Below, piece after piece: positions 1-8,656 of a DNA stretch of 64,000 nt. This DNA is from Opitutaceae bacterium TAV5. GTDB lineage: Bacteria > Verrucomicrobiota > Verrucomicrobiia > Opitutales > Opitutaceae. The stretch spans positions 5,441,001 to 5,505,000 of the forward strand of contig CP007053.1 of assembly GCA_000242935.3 (NCBI GenBank). The letters are read 5' to 3'. The notes under the pieces are model-generated. The model was not told the DNA's origin. It was given only the letters and a program-made list of their open reading frames with translations, and did no database searches. Each line of letters begins with the position of its first letter. The stretch's first letter is position 1. The translations under genes and the position numbers were made by a program.

Positions 1-1
1 A

Positions 2-685
2 CCGTGGAAGTTCGAAGAGTCATTTGCCTCCGTGACCGACGACACACCGCTGGACAAGTTGTCCGGCTGGGGCCTGCATTACGGTGAAGGCTCCGCCCCC
101 CTGGTTCTCACGGCGGCAGGTTATGAGGGCGCCGGCGTACGTTTTTCGAGCAAGGCCAACTTTAGTCGGATACTCGAATCTGTCCCTGTAACTGGACAGC
201 AGGATCACGCCCTTGAATTTCGTGTGAAGCTTCGCGTCATGTCCGACAGCGATGCCTACGTTATGTCACAAGTCATGCTCGGTCAGTCGGGCGGAGTCAG
301 CGGACTCTACGTGCGCTTCAACGGAGGAACCAAGGATGGCTGGGAGGACAACTTCATCCAGGTTTCCGACGGCGGCGCGAACTGGGGAAAAACAAAATTC
401 AAAAACGTGCCCGACTCGCGCTGGCGCAAAGGTGTCTGGTATGAAGTTGTCATTTCCTACATCCAGCCCAACGGAACAAACGAAGGCGACCCGGTCGGAA
501 AAGTCAGCATCAAGGAATTAGATACAAATAATGCGGCTGACAAAACGCTCATCCAAAATGTTCCGGTGGGTCGCGTTGGGACAGGAACGTTTACTCAGGC
601 AGATGTCATCATCATTGGAAACGCCGGCACCGCGCGAATCTTCGATGTGGACGACATTATCCTAAAAACAGCGCCCCAATCATAA
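2..685 (+). CDS. Partial secreted-type protein with a beta-sandwich-like C-terminal domain (5' end outside window)
   Basis: The reading frame is open from the second base of the window, so the gene starts upstream and only its last 227 codons are seen. A GTG inside the frame could be read as a start but is not needed. The visible part is rich in beta-strand-forming, Gly, Asn and aromatic residues (for example GLYVRFNGG and FDVDDIIL near the C-terminus). This resembles the concanavalin-like or carbohydrate-binding domains attached to polysaccharide-active enzymes, but no family signature is certain. It lies just upstream of a LacI-type regulator and a GH130 enzyme on the same strand, which fits a role in glycan use. 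Function is inferred only from composition and context. Confidence 0.5.
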   Translation, partial: PWKFEESFASVTDDTPLDKLSGWGLHYGEGSAPLVLTAAGYEGAGVRFSSKANFSRILESVPVTGQQDHALEFRVKLRVMSDSDAYVMSQVMLGQSGGVSGLYVRFNGGTKDGWEDNFIQVSDGGANWGKTKFKNVPDSRWRKGVWYEVVISYIQPNGTNEGDPVGKVSIKELDTNNAADKTLIQNVPVGRVGTGTFTQADVIIIGNAGTARIFDVDDIILKTAPQS

Positions 686-744
686 GATTCCGCCCATCTG
701 GATTTGGTTTACAATAACCCGCCACGGAGCATGTTGCTCAGATC

Positions 745-1908
745 ATGGCAACAGTCTCCTCACGTTCCCGACATCGCATCATGCGTCCCACCCTCAAAAC
801 CATCGCCGACGAACTCGGCGTCACGCCGATGACCGTCTCCAAGTCCCTGCGCGGCATCGGGCGCATCAGCGAGGAGACGCGGCGGCTCGTGCGCAGCAAG
901 GCGGAGGAGCTCGGCTATCTGTCCTCACGCGAACGGCTCTTCCCTCCCTTCGTCAAGATGGCGCGGGGCAGCGAACATCGCCTGCGCCTGCTCTGCCCCA
1001 CCATCGGCGCACTCGACCGTGGCGACACCGTCCCCTATCGCAACGACATGGTTTCCGGCCTGGAACGCGCCCTCGCCAGCACCGAAGGCGAAGTGCTGGC
1101 CGAGTCGTTCTCGTCGCTCCCCGAAATGCTGGAGTTTCTGGAAAATTCACCGCGTATCCACGGCGTCATTCTGAGCGAGCCCTACCCGACCCGCTGGATC
1201 GACGCGCTGCGCTCCGTCGCTCCCGTCATCTATACCGTGGGCCACGATTTCCAGCGCGGCGTCAACTCGGTGTTCTTCAACGAGGCCCGCGCCGCCGCGC
1301 TCGCCGTGGACCGCCTGCGCGCGGCGGGGCACCGGCACATCGGCTGGCTGGGGATTTTCGACAAGCACGCCAGCTATCTCGTCCCGGACGAAGAATTTGA
1401 CGAGGAGCACGACAGCGCCGACCAGTTGGCGCGCTCTCCCCACGGCACGCGCTACGCCTCATGGCTCTACCTCGCGCGCGAACACGGCGGCGTGACCAAC
1501 TGGCTGGTAAGCCTCGTCGAGCGCGACTGGCGCAGCTGCCCCCTTTCCGAAGCGGTGCGCCGCGGTTGCCGTGAAATTCTGGATACGCGCCCCCGGCCCA
1601 CCGCCATCGTGTGCGTCGCCAACGCCATCGCCCGTGAACTGATCGCGCAACTGGAGGGCGCCGGCCTGCGCATCCCCGACGACCTGAGCGTCGTGTCCTA
1701 CGGCGTCGAAGAGCACGGCAACACCAACGACGGCCACCTCCTCACCGGCCTTGTCATGCCCATGGACAAGGTCGGCGGACTCGTCCCCGAGGTTGTGCAA
1801 CGCTGCCAGGCCTACCCCGACGGCCTGCCCATCAGCATCCAGTTCGATGCCGAATGGGCCGAAGGCGAAACCTTGCGCCAGGTCAGCACCACCGACGACA
1901 CGCTGTAG
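745..1908 (+). CDS. LacI-family transcriptional regulator
   Basis: This 387-residue protein begins with a LacI-type helix-turn-helix: residues 13-60 contain LKTIADELGVTPMTVSKSLR followed by the hinge-like segment ISEETRRLV. The rest resembles a periplasmic-binding-protein-like effector domain, which in this family binds a sugar and controls operator affinity. An ATG 12 codons further in (position 781) would start directly at the HTH and is an alternative start. The gene is followed after 20 bases by a GH130 gene on the same strand, so it probably controls that gene in response to a mannoside or related sugar. The effector cannot be told from sequence. Confidence 0.85.
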   Translation: MATVSSRSRHRIMRPTLKTIADELGVTPMTVSKSLRGIGRISEETRRLVRSKAEELGYLSSRERLFPPFVKMARGSEHRLRLLCPTIGALDRGDTVPYRNDMVSGLERALASTEGEVLAESFSSLPEMLEFLENSPRIHGVILSEPYPTRWIDALRSVAPVIYTVGHDFQRGVNSVFFNEARAAALAVDRLRAAGHRHIGWLGIFDKHASYLVPDEEFDEEHDSADQLARSPHGTRYASWLYLAREHGGVTNWLVSLVERDWRSCPLSEAVRRGCREILDTRPRPTAIVCVANAIARELIAQLEGAGLRIPDDLSVVSYGVEEHGNTNDGHLLTGLVMPMDKVGGLVPEVVQRCQAYPDGLPISIQFDAEWAEGETLRQVSTTDDTL

Positions 1909-1928
1909 CCAGCTCCCGCCGAGCCTGC

Positions 1929-2978
1929 ATGATACCCCTGATTTTTATGGAAACCGAAACACTTGAGTTGATCCATCCACAATCCGGGAAACACGCGCAG
2001 GCCAGCCTTTCCCGCCGCGATTCGCACCCGGAGCCTCAGCCGCAGCTACCTGCCTATTTCCAGGGCGTGCTGCGCCGGCATCCGTCCAACCCCATCATCA
2101 CGCCCGGCGCGATGCCGGTGCCATGCTCTGCGGTCTTCAACTGTGGCGCAGTCTGGCACGACGGGCGCGCGCTCCTCCTGCTTCGCGCCGAAGACATGGC
2201 ACGCGACAACGCCTTTTACGTCGCCAGCTCCGAAGACGGCATCCGCTTCGACATCGAGCGTGAACCGATTCACTACCCGCTGCGCGACACAGAAAAACGC
2301 TGGCTGCACAACCGCTTCGACATGCGAATCACCCCCATGCCCGACGAAGGCGTTTACTACGTGACGCACGCAAGCTGGCTCGGCGGCTACGGAAGCTGTA
2401 TCGGAATTTCAAAAACAACCGACTTCCGTGACTTCGAGGCCGTCGGCGAACTCTCCGTCCCCTCCAACCGCAACGCCGCCCTGTTTCCCCAAAAAATCCG
2501 CGGCCGTTACGCCCGTCTGGAGCGCCCGCAGGATATCGATGGCGGCGGACGCATCTGGGTGAGCTATTCGCCAGATCTGATCCACTGGGGAGAAGCCCGC
2601 CCCGTCGTGCTGCCCGACGCTCCCTGGGCGCGCTGCAAGACAGGCGCGGGCGCGATTCCCATCCGCACGGAGCACGGCTGGCTCTGCATCTACCACGCCA
2701 CCTCCAAAAACTGCGCCACGGAAAACTATTACCTCGGCGTCATGCTCCTCGACCTCGAACGCCCTGACCGCGTCGTGGCCGCTCCCCGACAATTTATCCT
2801 GCAACCCGAAACCCCCTACGAATGCATGGGACAGGTTCCCAACGTCGTCTTCACCAACGGCGCCGTTGTCATGCCCGATGGTACGCTCAACATCTATTAC
2901 GGCGGAGCCGACACCCGCGTCTGCCTCGCGCAGGTGGAGCTGGTCCGACTGGTGGAGTTCTGCCTGACGGAAAAATGA
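1929..2978 (+). CDS. GH130-family glycoside phosphorylase/hydrolase
   Basis: The protein has the five-bladed beta-propeller signature of glycoside hydrolase family 130 (old DUF377). Visible family features are HPSNPIITPG near the start, an AVFNCGAVWHDG blade, GAGAIPIRT in the middle and YYGGADTR near the C-terminus. Family members phosphorolyse or hydrolyse beta-mannosides, typically transferring mannose to phosphate in the cytoplasm. The frame is open further upstream into the LacI gene. I chose the ATG 20 bases after the LacI stop (349 residues); a second ATG at 1947 is also possible. Co-direction with the LacI gene suggests a small mannoside-use operon. Substrate is not determinable. Confidence 0.85.
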   Translation: MIPLIFMETETLELIHPQSGKHAQASLSRRDSHPEPQPQLPAYFQGVLRRHPSNPIITPGAMPVPCSAVFNCGAVWHDGRALLLLRAEDMARDNAFYVASSEDGIRFDIEREPIHYPLRDTEKRWLHNRFDMRITPMPDEGVYYVTHASWLGGYGSCIGISKTTDFRDFEAVGELSVPSNRNAALFPQKIRGRYARLERPQDIDGGGRIWVSYSPDLIHWGEARPVVLPDAPWARCKTGAGAIPIRTEHGWLCIYHATSKNCATENYYLGVMLLDLERPDRVVAAPRQFILQPETPYECMGQVPNVVFTNGAVVMPDGTLNIYYGGADTRVCLAQVELVRLVEFCLTEK

Positions 2979-3116
2979 AACCATCTCCGCCATGACAGAA
3001 TTCGGGAACCTGGCGCATAATTTTTCAGAGGGCACGAACTGTACAGCAAACTGCCCGCAAGAAACCGGTCGCACGGCAGGGAGGGGGCCGATAACCGCGG
3101 TGCCCCGATGCTTTTC

Positions 3117-3923
3117 TCACTGCGTGTAGGTGTGCACGCTTTGTGTGGCGGAGGGCATGTAGTTGACGCCGAACCAGCAGAGGAGAAGCACCACGAAGGC
3201 CAGCGCGAGAATCCGGAGCGAGGCGCGGGTGGCCTCGGGGTGGCGGTGCCGGATGTGGATGTAGAGGAGATAGCCGAGCCAGGTGAGCATGGCCCAGGTT
3301 TCCTTGGGGTCCCAGGTCCAGTAATGTCCCCACGCTTCCTTGGCCCAGAGCGCGCCGAAGAGGAGGCCGAGCGAGAGAAAGGCGAAGCCGAGGTAAACGA
3401 GGCGGTTGGCAAGTTCGAGCGAGGCCGGGTCGAAACGGCGGCGCGCCGTCTGCACCAGACCGAAAACCGCGATGCCGGACGAGACGGCGAAGATCGCGTA
3501 GGAAAACAGGTAAACGAGCACGTGCGGCACGAACCACACGCTTTGCAGCGCGGGCATGAGCGCCTTGTTGTAGCTGTCGGGACGCAGCAGGCAGATGACG
3601 ACAAACAGCACCGCCATGCCGAGGCTGTAGTTGAGCAGCCATCGGTAACGAAATTGATGATACAGGAAAGCGCCGATGGCCGGGGTGAACACGGCGTACC
3701 AGAGGCGCGTTTCGCCGAGCGTGCGCATGGGCGGGCGGCCGAGGTGGAGCCAGAGTCCGGCGGCAAAGGCGGCGAGGATGCCGCCGCCGAGCAGCGCGAG
3801 CGCGGTGACGGGCAGGCGGCGGGAGCGGGTGGCGGGATGGCACTGCGCGGCGATGCAGAGCAGCCAGGCGAGTCCGGCGGCGGCGGCGTGGGCGGGAAAG
3901 GTTTGCCAGTAGTTGGGAGTCAT
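3117..3923 (-). CDS. ccsA: Cytochrome c biogenesis protein CcsA (ResC-like)
   Basis: This 268-residue polytopic membrane protein has the haem-handling WWD-type motif WGHYWTWDPKETWA in its C-terminal third, flanked by transmembrane segments and conserved His residues. CcsA works with ResB/Ccs1 (system II) to export haem and attach it to CxxCH apocytochromes on the outer face of the membrane. The start is set by the ATG that overlaps the resB stop by four bases (ATGA), the usual sign of translational coupling; a longer open frame runs back into resB and is ignored. The natural substrates in this window are NrfA, NrfH and the cytochrome c of the nos operon. Confidence 0.93.
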   Translation of the reverse strand: MTPNYWQTFPAHAAAAGLAWLLCIAAQCHPATRSRRLPVTALALLGGGILAAFAAGLWLHLGRPPMRTLGETRLWYAVFTPAIGAFLYHQFRYRWLLNYSLGMAVLFVVICLLRPDSYNKALMPALQSVWFVPHVLVYLFSYAIFAVSSGIAVFGLVQTARRRFDPASLELANRLVYLGFAFLSLGLLFGALWAKEAWGHYWTWDPKETWAMLTWLGYLLYIHIRHRHPEATRASLRILALAFVVLLLCWFGVNYMPSATQSVHTYTQ

Positions 3924-5296
3924 GTGTCGGTCGGGCGGGGCGCGGCCCTGCTTTTGAACATGAGGCCGATGGCTCCGGCGATCATCATGAAGATGCCGGT
4001 GTAGACGGCGGGCAGCCACGGGTCGCGGACGAGTTCGACCACGCTGAGAGGCGACCAGCGGCCGAGGCGGTCGTCGTAACTGAGCTGGTAAATTTTCCAG
4101 CCGGCGAGCGTGAGCGGTTTGTTGACCTCGATCATGGCGGGACCGGTACTCGCGCCGGAGCCGTCGCGGTTGCGGACCCAGGTGTTGACCGCGGAGCTGT
4201 ATTTCCTCGGCTCGGGCGGGAGCATGCCGAGGGCGAGCGCGTTGTCGTTGTCGAGCGCGAGGAGCGCCGGGTTGACGGCGAAGGACCCGCAACTGACCCA
4301 GCCGGTGACGGTGTGGCCGTCGGCGCGGCGGGTCGCGCGGATGAGAGCGGCGGGGGCGGCGCCCGGCTCATTGTGCGCGAGAGATTCGGGGATGCCGTGA
4401 TAGCGTCCGCCAAAATCGCGGGACCAGGGGTGGTATTCGAGAATATCGACGGTCCAGTCGCCGAAGGTGTGCGCGGTGGAGGAAACGGGACCCGATGCGG
4501 AGGTGGCGTCGTCCGTCGGCAGCAGGTCGGTGATCTGGCGGGGCGTTTCGCCGGTGTGGCGTTGCACGATGTCGCCGGTGCGGGGATCGGCGAGCGCGAG
4601 ACGCGGCGGGAAGGTTTCCATGTCGAAGCGCGTGAGTTCGAGCGCGAAGGGCATTTCCAGAAGGTGGCCGGCGTGGGCGGCGCCGGACGCGACATTTCCG
4701 GACGCGGTTTCGAGCGCCCTCCATTCGGTGGCGCCGAGGCGCAGGTCCATCGTAAGGCGGCGAAGGTCACCGGCGCCGAGCATGCCGGCGGCGAGCGCGA
4801 TCCAGAGGCCGAGGTGGTTGAGGAGAAAGCAGAGGTTGGCCCGGCGGAAGGGAAGGGCGCGGGCGAGGGTGGTGAGGCCGAGGTTGAGGAGCAGCCAGGC
4901 GAGCGTGAAAAGGAAGGCCCAACTGTGGACGACGTCCGTGAAGCCGAGGTGTTCCGCAAGGGAGTGCGTCGCGTGCGCGGCGTGACCCGGGTGCGGCGCG
5001 TGTTGCGGGACGACGCCGAGCACGATGGCCTGCGCGAGCAGGAGGGTGAGGGCGCCGATGGCAACGGGGACGGAGCGCAGCCAGCGGACGGTGGCGGTGG
5101 AGCCGGCAAGAAAGTGCAGGCCGCCGATGAGGAGGAGGAGCGCGGCGAGGAGGAGAAGGTTGGCGGGGCTCGCGATTTCGGGCACGCCGCGGCCGCGCAG
5201 GACAAGCTGGAGCGCACCGCCCGCGACCGCGAGGCCAGCGGCGGTGACGAAGGATTCGCGGTAAGACCAGGGCTGTTGCCACCAAGCGCGGGTCAT
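3920..5296 (-). CDS. resB: ResB-like cytochrome c biogenesis protein (Ccs1)
   Basis: The 458-residue product starts at the ATG giving MTRAWWQQPWSYRESF and has an N-terminal group of hydrophobic segments, a large extracytoplasmic domain and a last transmembrane helix (LPAVYTGIFMMIAGAIGLMF) near the C-terminus, as in ResB/Ccs1. The extracytoplasmic part ends in the typical PLTLAGWKIYQLSYD segment. ResB is the partner of CcsA in system II cytochrome c maturation. The gene overlaps ccsA by four bases and lies 167 bases downstream of nrfA, so it probably belongs to the nrf transcription unit, although a palindromic repeat intervenes. An in-frame longer start upstream lies inside that repeat and is unlikely. 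Confidence 0.9.
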   Translation of the reverse strand: MTRAWWQQPWSYRESFVTAAGLAVAGGALQLVLRGRGVPEIASPANLLLLAALLLLIGGLHFLAGSTATVRWLRSVPVAIGALTLLLAQAIVLGVVPQHAPHPGHAAHATHSLAEHLGFTDVVHSWAFLFTLAWLLLNLGLTTLARALPFRRANLCFLLNHLGLWIALAAGMLGAGDLRRLTMDLRLGATEWRALETASGNVASGAAHAGHLLEMPFALELTRFDMETFPPRLALADPRTGDIVQRHTGETPRQITDLLPTDDATSASGPVSSTAHTFGDWTVDILEYHPWSRDFGGRYHGIPESLAHNEPGAAPAALIRATRRADGHTVTGWVSCGSFAVNPALLALDNDNALALGMLPPEPRKYSSAVNTWVRNRDGSGASTGPAMIEVNKPLTLAGWKIYQLSYDDRLGRWSPLSVVELVRDPWLPAVYTGIFMMIAGAIGLMFKSRAAPRPTDT

Positions 5297-5320
5297 ACCG
5301 GTGTCCCGAATGTTTTTGAT

Positions 5321-5395
5321 TTTACACAAAGCTCGCAAAGGACGCGAAGGAGGTAACCGGCAATCCTTTGCGCTCTTTGCGGCCTTGGTGTGAAA
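5321..5395. repeat. Imperfect palindromic intergenic repeat
   Basis: Two arms of about 30 bases (5321-5350 and 5365-5395) are imperfect inverted copies of each other, built around CGCAAAG and ACACAAAG/ACACCAAG words, with a 14-base centre. It sits in the nrfA-resB gap and could fold into a long hairpin in the transcript, possibly lowering expression of resB-ccsA relative to nrfHA. The look is that of the REP/MITE-like palindromes frequent in this type of genome. No coding content is seen here. Confidence 0.55.
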
Positions 5396-5463
5396 ATCCG
5401 AAGGCCTTGGGGGTCTGGTATCATGGCGGGATGCGCGGCGAGCGGTTGTTGGCGAGGCTGCGC

Positions 5464-6975
5464 TCAGAGTTGCGCGCGCGGGGATTCGTCGAGGGTGCCG
5501 TTTCTGCGGGCTTCCTCCAGCCAGCGGGGGACGACGGTGCGGCGGAATTCGGCTTTATTCGCGCGCTCTTCGTCCATCTTCGTGAGGCCGATGGCGAGCT
5601 GGGCTTTTTCCTTCGTCGAGATGTCGGGAAGCTCCACGGGACCGTTGTGGCCGTGCGCGGCGAGCACGCGGGAGAGTTGCAGGCGGGCTTCGGCGACGCG
5701 TTCGAGTCCGGCGTCGAGGATGCGGGCGCATTCGAGCGGGGCGTGGAATCCGGCGCCGTGGGAAGCGGCGACAAAATCCCAGCGCCATTGGGCTTGGCGG
5801 ATGAGTTTGAGGACGGGTGCCATCCCGGCCTCGGTCGCGCCCTTGTCCCAGGCGGCCTTCGCCTCGAAGTGGGCGCGGACGAGCTGTTGTTCGATGCGCG
5901 CCATCATGTCCACGATCTGGCGCTGGCGATCGGTGACGTTTTGCACGAGCACGGCGGCGTCCTGCCGATGGCAGACCTGGCAGGATTCGCTGATGTTGGC
6001 GAGGGGGCTCCGGATCTTGTGATGGGTGAATTTCTGGCCGCCTTCGGTCTTGTAGGGCATGTGACAGTCGGCGCAAGAGACGCCGCGCTGGCCGTGGATG
6101 CCGAGCCTCCAGAGTTCGAAGTCCGGATGCTGGGCCTTGATGACCGGCGTGCGGCTGACGGCGTTGACGAAGTCGGTGAATTCGATGGCGTCGTAATACG
6201 TTTCCATGTTCTCGACGCTGCCGCCGTTTTTCCAGGGGAGAGTGACCACCTGGCCGCCGGGGACCTTGTTTTTGTCGAAGTAGTATTCGACGTGGCACTG
6301 CGCGCAGACGAGCGAGCGCATTTCCTGGTGGGAGGCCTTCGCGATGTCCTTGCCGGTGAGTTCCTGATACGCGGTGCGCAGGTGGGGACGGGTGATGGTG
6401 AGGTTCATCGTGACCGGATCGTGGCAGTCGGCGCAGCCGATGGGGTTGGTTATCTCGTGGCCGAGGTCGGACCATTTCTTGCGGAAAAACTCGTCGTGCC
6501 CGAGCTGGTTCATCATGCGGGGCACGTCGGGAGATTTGCAGACCCAGCAACTGGAGGGTTGCGGTCCCTCGCCGGCCTGCATGGGCGCGCCGGTGCGGAG
6601 GGTGTTGCGTACGTCCTCGACGGCGTAAACGTGGCCGCGCGGGTGGTTGTAATCCTTGGAAAAGGCGTAGCCGGCCCAGAGGATGACCTGGCGGGGGTTT
6701 TCGTCGAGGGCGTCGAGGCCGTGCGCGCCGACGACGGGCGGGGTGAAGCTCATGTCGGCGGTTTCCATCAGGGTGTCGTATTCGCGAGGCCATGACTTGC
6801 TCCATTCGGAGTTGCGCGCCTCGAAGGGTTTTGTTGTCGCGGTGCCGCGGGGCGTGGTGACGGCCACGATCTCGGCGCGGCGTTCGACGACCGAGGCGGC
6901 GAGCAGGCCGAGGAGGAAGACGGCAACCATGGAGCCGGCAAAGAGGAGCCAGCCGAGGAGTGTTTTGTTTTTCAT
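5464..6975 (-). CDS. nrfA: Ammonia-forming cytochrome c552 nitrite reductase NrfA
   Basis: NrfA reduces nitrite to ammonium with six electrons in the periplasm. The 503-residue protein has an N-terminal membrane/signal segment (residues 7-28), then the diagnostic active-site haem motif CWVCK (C143-K147), in which Lys replaces the usual His. Four CxxCH motifs follow at residues 181, 224, 301 and 332, giving the expected five haems. The start is the ATG that overlaps the nrfH stop by four bases. NrfH is the quinol-oxidising partner. An FNR-type box lies upstream of nrfH, fitting anaerobic control. This gene shows dissimilatory nitrate/nitrite reduction to ammonium in the same region as N2O reduction. 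Confidence 0.97.
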   Translation of the reverse strand: MKNKTLLGWLLFAGSMVAVFLLGLLAASVVERRAEIVAVTTPRGTATTKPFEARNSEWSKSWPREYDTLMETADMSFTPPVVGAHGLDALDENPRQVILWAGYAFSKDYNHPRGHVYAVEDVRNTLRTGAPMQAGEGPQPSSCWVCKSPDVPRMMNQLGHDEFFRKKWSDLGHEITNPIGCADCHDPVTMNLTITRPHLRTAYQELTGKDIAKASHQEMRSLVCAQCHVEYYFDKNKVPGGQVVTLPWKNGGSVENMETYYDAIEFTDFVNAVSRTPVIKAQHPDFELWRLGIHGQRGVSCADCHMPYKTEGGQKFTHHKIRSPLANISESCQVCHRQDAAVLVQNVTDRQRQIVDMMARIEQQLVRAHFEAKAAWDKGATEAGMAPVLKLIRQAQWRWDFVAASHGAGFHAPLECARILDAGLERVAEARLQLSRVLAAHGHNGPVELPDISTKEKAQLAIGLTKMDEERANKAEFRRTVVPRWLEEARRNGTLDESPRAQL

Positions 6976-7595
6976 GGCGAGGAAGGCAGGGGGAGGGTGT
7001 CGGAGGTGGTTGAGGATGCAGGCGGCGTCGCAGGGCGGGCCTGGAGCTCGCGGAGCCAGTCGGGCACGGGCGAGGCGGGGTAGGGGACGCGGGCGTCGGG
7101 CGTGGCGGAGAGGCTGTTGCGCGTGCCGTGCGGGACTTCGCGGTGGCAGTCCCAACAAAAACGTCCCTCGCCGTGGGCGCGGCTGGCGAGCGTGGTGCCG
7201 GTGGTGGCGACTTTCTCGTTGAGGTGGTTGTGACAGCGTTCGCAGTTGGCCTGCACGACGTTGGAGCCGGCCTCCTTGATGCGGATGACCTGCGGCTCGG
7301 TGCGGAGGGTGAAGATCGTGGAGTGGTAGAGGCCGTCCTGTGCCTTGAAGGCGTATTTTTTCAGGACGTTGTCGTGGGGGACGTGACAGTCGTTGCAGGT
7401 GGCGACGAGCGCGTGGGAACTGTGCGCGTAACTGGCGTAATACGGACCCATGACATGGCAGTTGACGCAGGTTTTCGGTTCGTCGGAGAGGTAGGAAGCA
7501 GCGTTGGAGATGTAGACGAGAAAACCCGCCACGCCGGCGAGGCAACCGCCGGCGAACATGAGGGCGTAGAAAAGTGTTCTGCGAGGACGCAGCAT
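6972..7595 (-). CDS. nrfH: Tetrahaem quinol dehydrogenase NrfH (NapC/NirT family)
   Basis: NrfH anchors NrfA to the membrane and passes electrons from menaquinol to it. The 207-residue protein has one N-terminal transmembrane helix (about residues 8-30) and four CxxCH haem motifs at C43, C67, C118 and C147. The first is CVNCHVM, carrying the Met typical of the unusual NrfH haem 1 ligand (CxxCHxM). The C-terminal 45 residues are Pro/Ser/Thr-rich and longer than in most NrfH. It is the first gene of the nrf operon and overlaps nrfA by four bases. The ATG start leaves an upstream region of 232 bases containing a perfect FNR-type palindrome. Confidence 0.95.
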   Translation of the reverse strand: MLRPRRTLFYALMFAGGCLAGVAGFLVYISNAASYLSDEPKTCVNCHVMGPYYASYAHSSHALVATCNDCHVPHDNVLKKYAFKAQDGLYHSTIFTLRTEPQVIRIKEAGSNVVQANCERCHNHLNEKVATTGTTLASRAHGEGRFCWDCHREVPHGTRNSLSATPDARVPYPASPVPDWLRELQARPATPPASSTTSDTLPLPSSP

Positions 7596-7715
7596 GGTCG
7601 GGAAAGCCGTCCGTCAGGGAAGCGGGCGGCGAGGGAAATGGTCTTGGTCGGGGAGGATGCTGGCCCGGAAGGGGAGGAATCGGCAAGGATCGGATTCGGG
7701 AAAAAGACGAACGGC

Positions 7716-7729
7716 TTGATTTAGATCAA
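7716..7729 (-). promoter_or_regulatory. FNR-type box upstream of nrfH
   Basis: The sequence TTGATTTAGATCAA is a perfect match to the FNR/Anr consensus TTGAT-N4-ATCAA. Its centre is 127.5 bases upstream of the nrfH ATG, so if it activates at -41.5 the leader would be about 86 bases. No good -10 element is seen at the matching distance, so the exact promoter is uncertain. It lies between nrfH and nosY; both point left, so nrfH is the likely target. The rest of the 232-base gap shows no gene. Confidence 0.8.
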
Positions 7730-7827
7730 GTCCTTGTCGGGGAGATAAGGATTTTTGCTGGTTGTCGTGACAAAAGATACGGCCTCCCCGAGGCGGCCCG
7801 GATAGTGTCACGTCCGTTCGACAGGGG

Positions 7828-8643
7828 TCAGCCATCCAGTTGCCGCCTGGCGCCGAGCCACGCGGCGGCGAGGGCGAGGGTCGACCAGGCGGCAGTCAGC
7901 GTGGCGAGCCAGCCGGCGGCATGCGCCACCCACCAGCCGGTGAGACGGCCGGCCTCGATGCCACTGAAGGCGGCGCGCTCCGCCGCAAAGAGCACCGTGA
8001 TGCGAAAGGCATCGAGCGGGTTGAGCATGAGCGGGAGCACCCAGAGATCGGGATGGTTTTGCATGAACGGTGCGCCGGCCAGAGCCAGTAGCAGGAGATC
8101 GGCGCCGAAAAGGAGCACGAGCCATGCGGCCATCGCGACGATCAGGCCGCGCACGCTGTCACGTATCCAGAATCCGGTGGCAAGCCCGGTCAGCGCGCAC
8201 ACCGCGCTCACGCCGGCGGCGCCCGCGGTGGTGAGGAGCAGTTCGGACGAACCCGCCCCGGCGAGGGCGGTCGGAAGAGCAAGCAGGCCGGCGGAGGCGG
8301 CAGCGAGGAGGGCGAGCATGGCCGCCTTGCCGGCCAGCCACGGACCAATGCCGGCGGGTTGCGCGAGAAGCCAGGGAAATTCGTCGGTTTCGGCCTGGGC
8401 GGAACTGAGGCCGAGCAGGAGCGCGGAGAGCGAGACCGCATAGAGCACCGCATGCAGCAGCCACCATGCGGCGCCTCGCGCGAGGGCGTCATCCGGCGTG
8501 AGGAGCGGGAGCAGGCCGGCGGCGAGCACCAGGGCAAGGTGCGCATGGAGGAAGCGGTTGAGCCGGTGGCTGAGCCATTCGCGTCCGGCGGCGGCGCAGG
8601 CGATTTGCGTGAAGGCGGGCAGGACGGGCGAGACGGGTGTCAT
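7828..8643 (-). CDS. nosY: NosY-like ABC transporter permease
   Basis: The 271-residue hydrophobic protein has six or so transmembrane segments and follows nosD and nosF, the standard order of the NosDFY complex. NosFY is an ABC transporter that, with the periplasmic beta-helix protein NosD, is needed to build the copper-sulfide CuZ centre of nitrous oxide reductase. Identity rests on topology and gene order more than on motifs. It is the last gene of the nos operon, 13 bases after nosF. Confidence 0.85.
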   Translation of the reverse strand: MTPVSPVLPAFTQIACAAAGREWLSHRLNRFLHAHLALVLAAGLLPLLTPDDALARGAAWWLLHAVLYAVSLSALLLGLSSAQAETDEFPWLLAQPAGIGPWLAGKAAMLALLAAASAGLLALPTALAGAGSSELLLTTAGAAGVSAVCALTGLATGFWIRDSVRGLIVAMAAWLVLLFGADLLLLALAGAPFMQNHPDLWVLPLMLNPLDAFRITVLFAAERAAFSGIEAGRLTGWWVAHAAGWLATLTAAWSTLALAAAWLGARRQLDG

Positions 8644-8656
8644 GGGAAAACCGGAT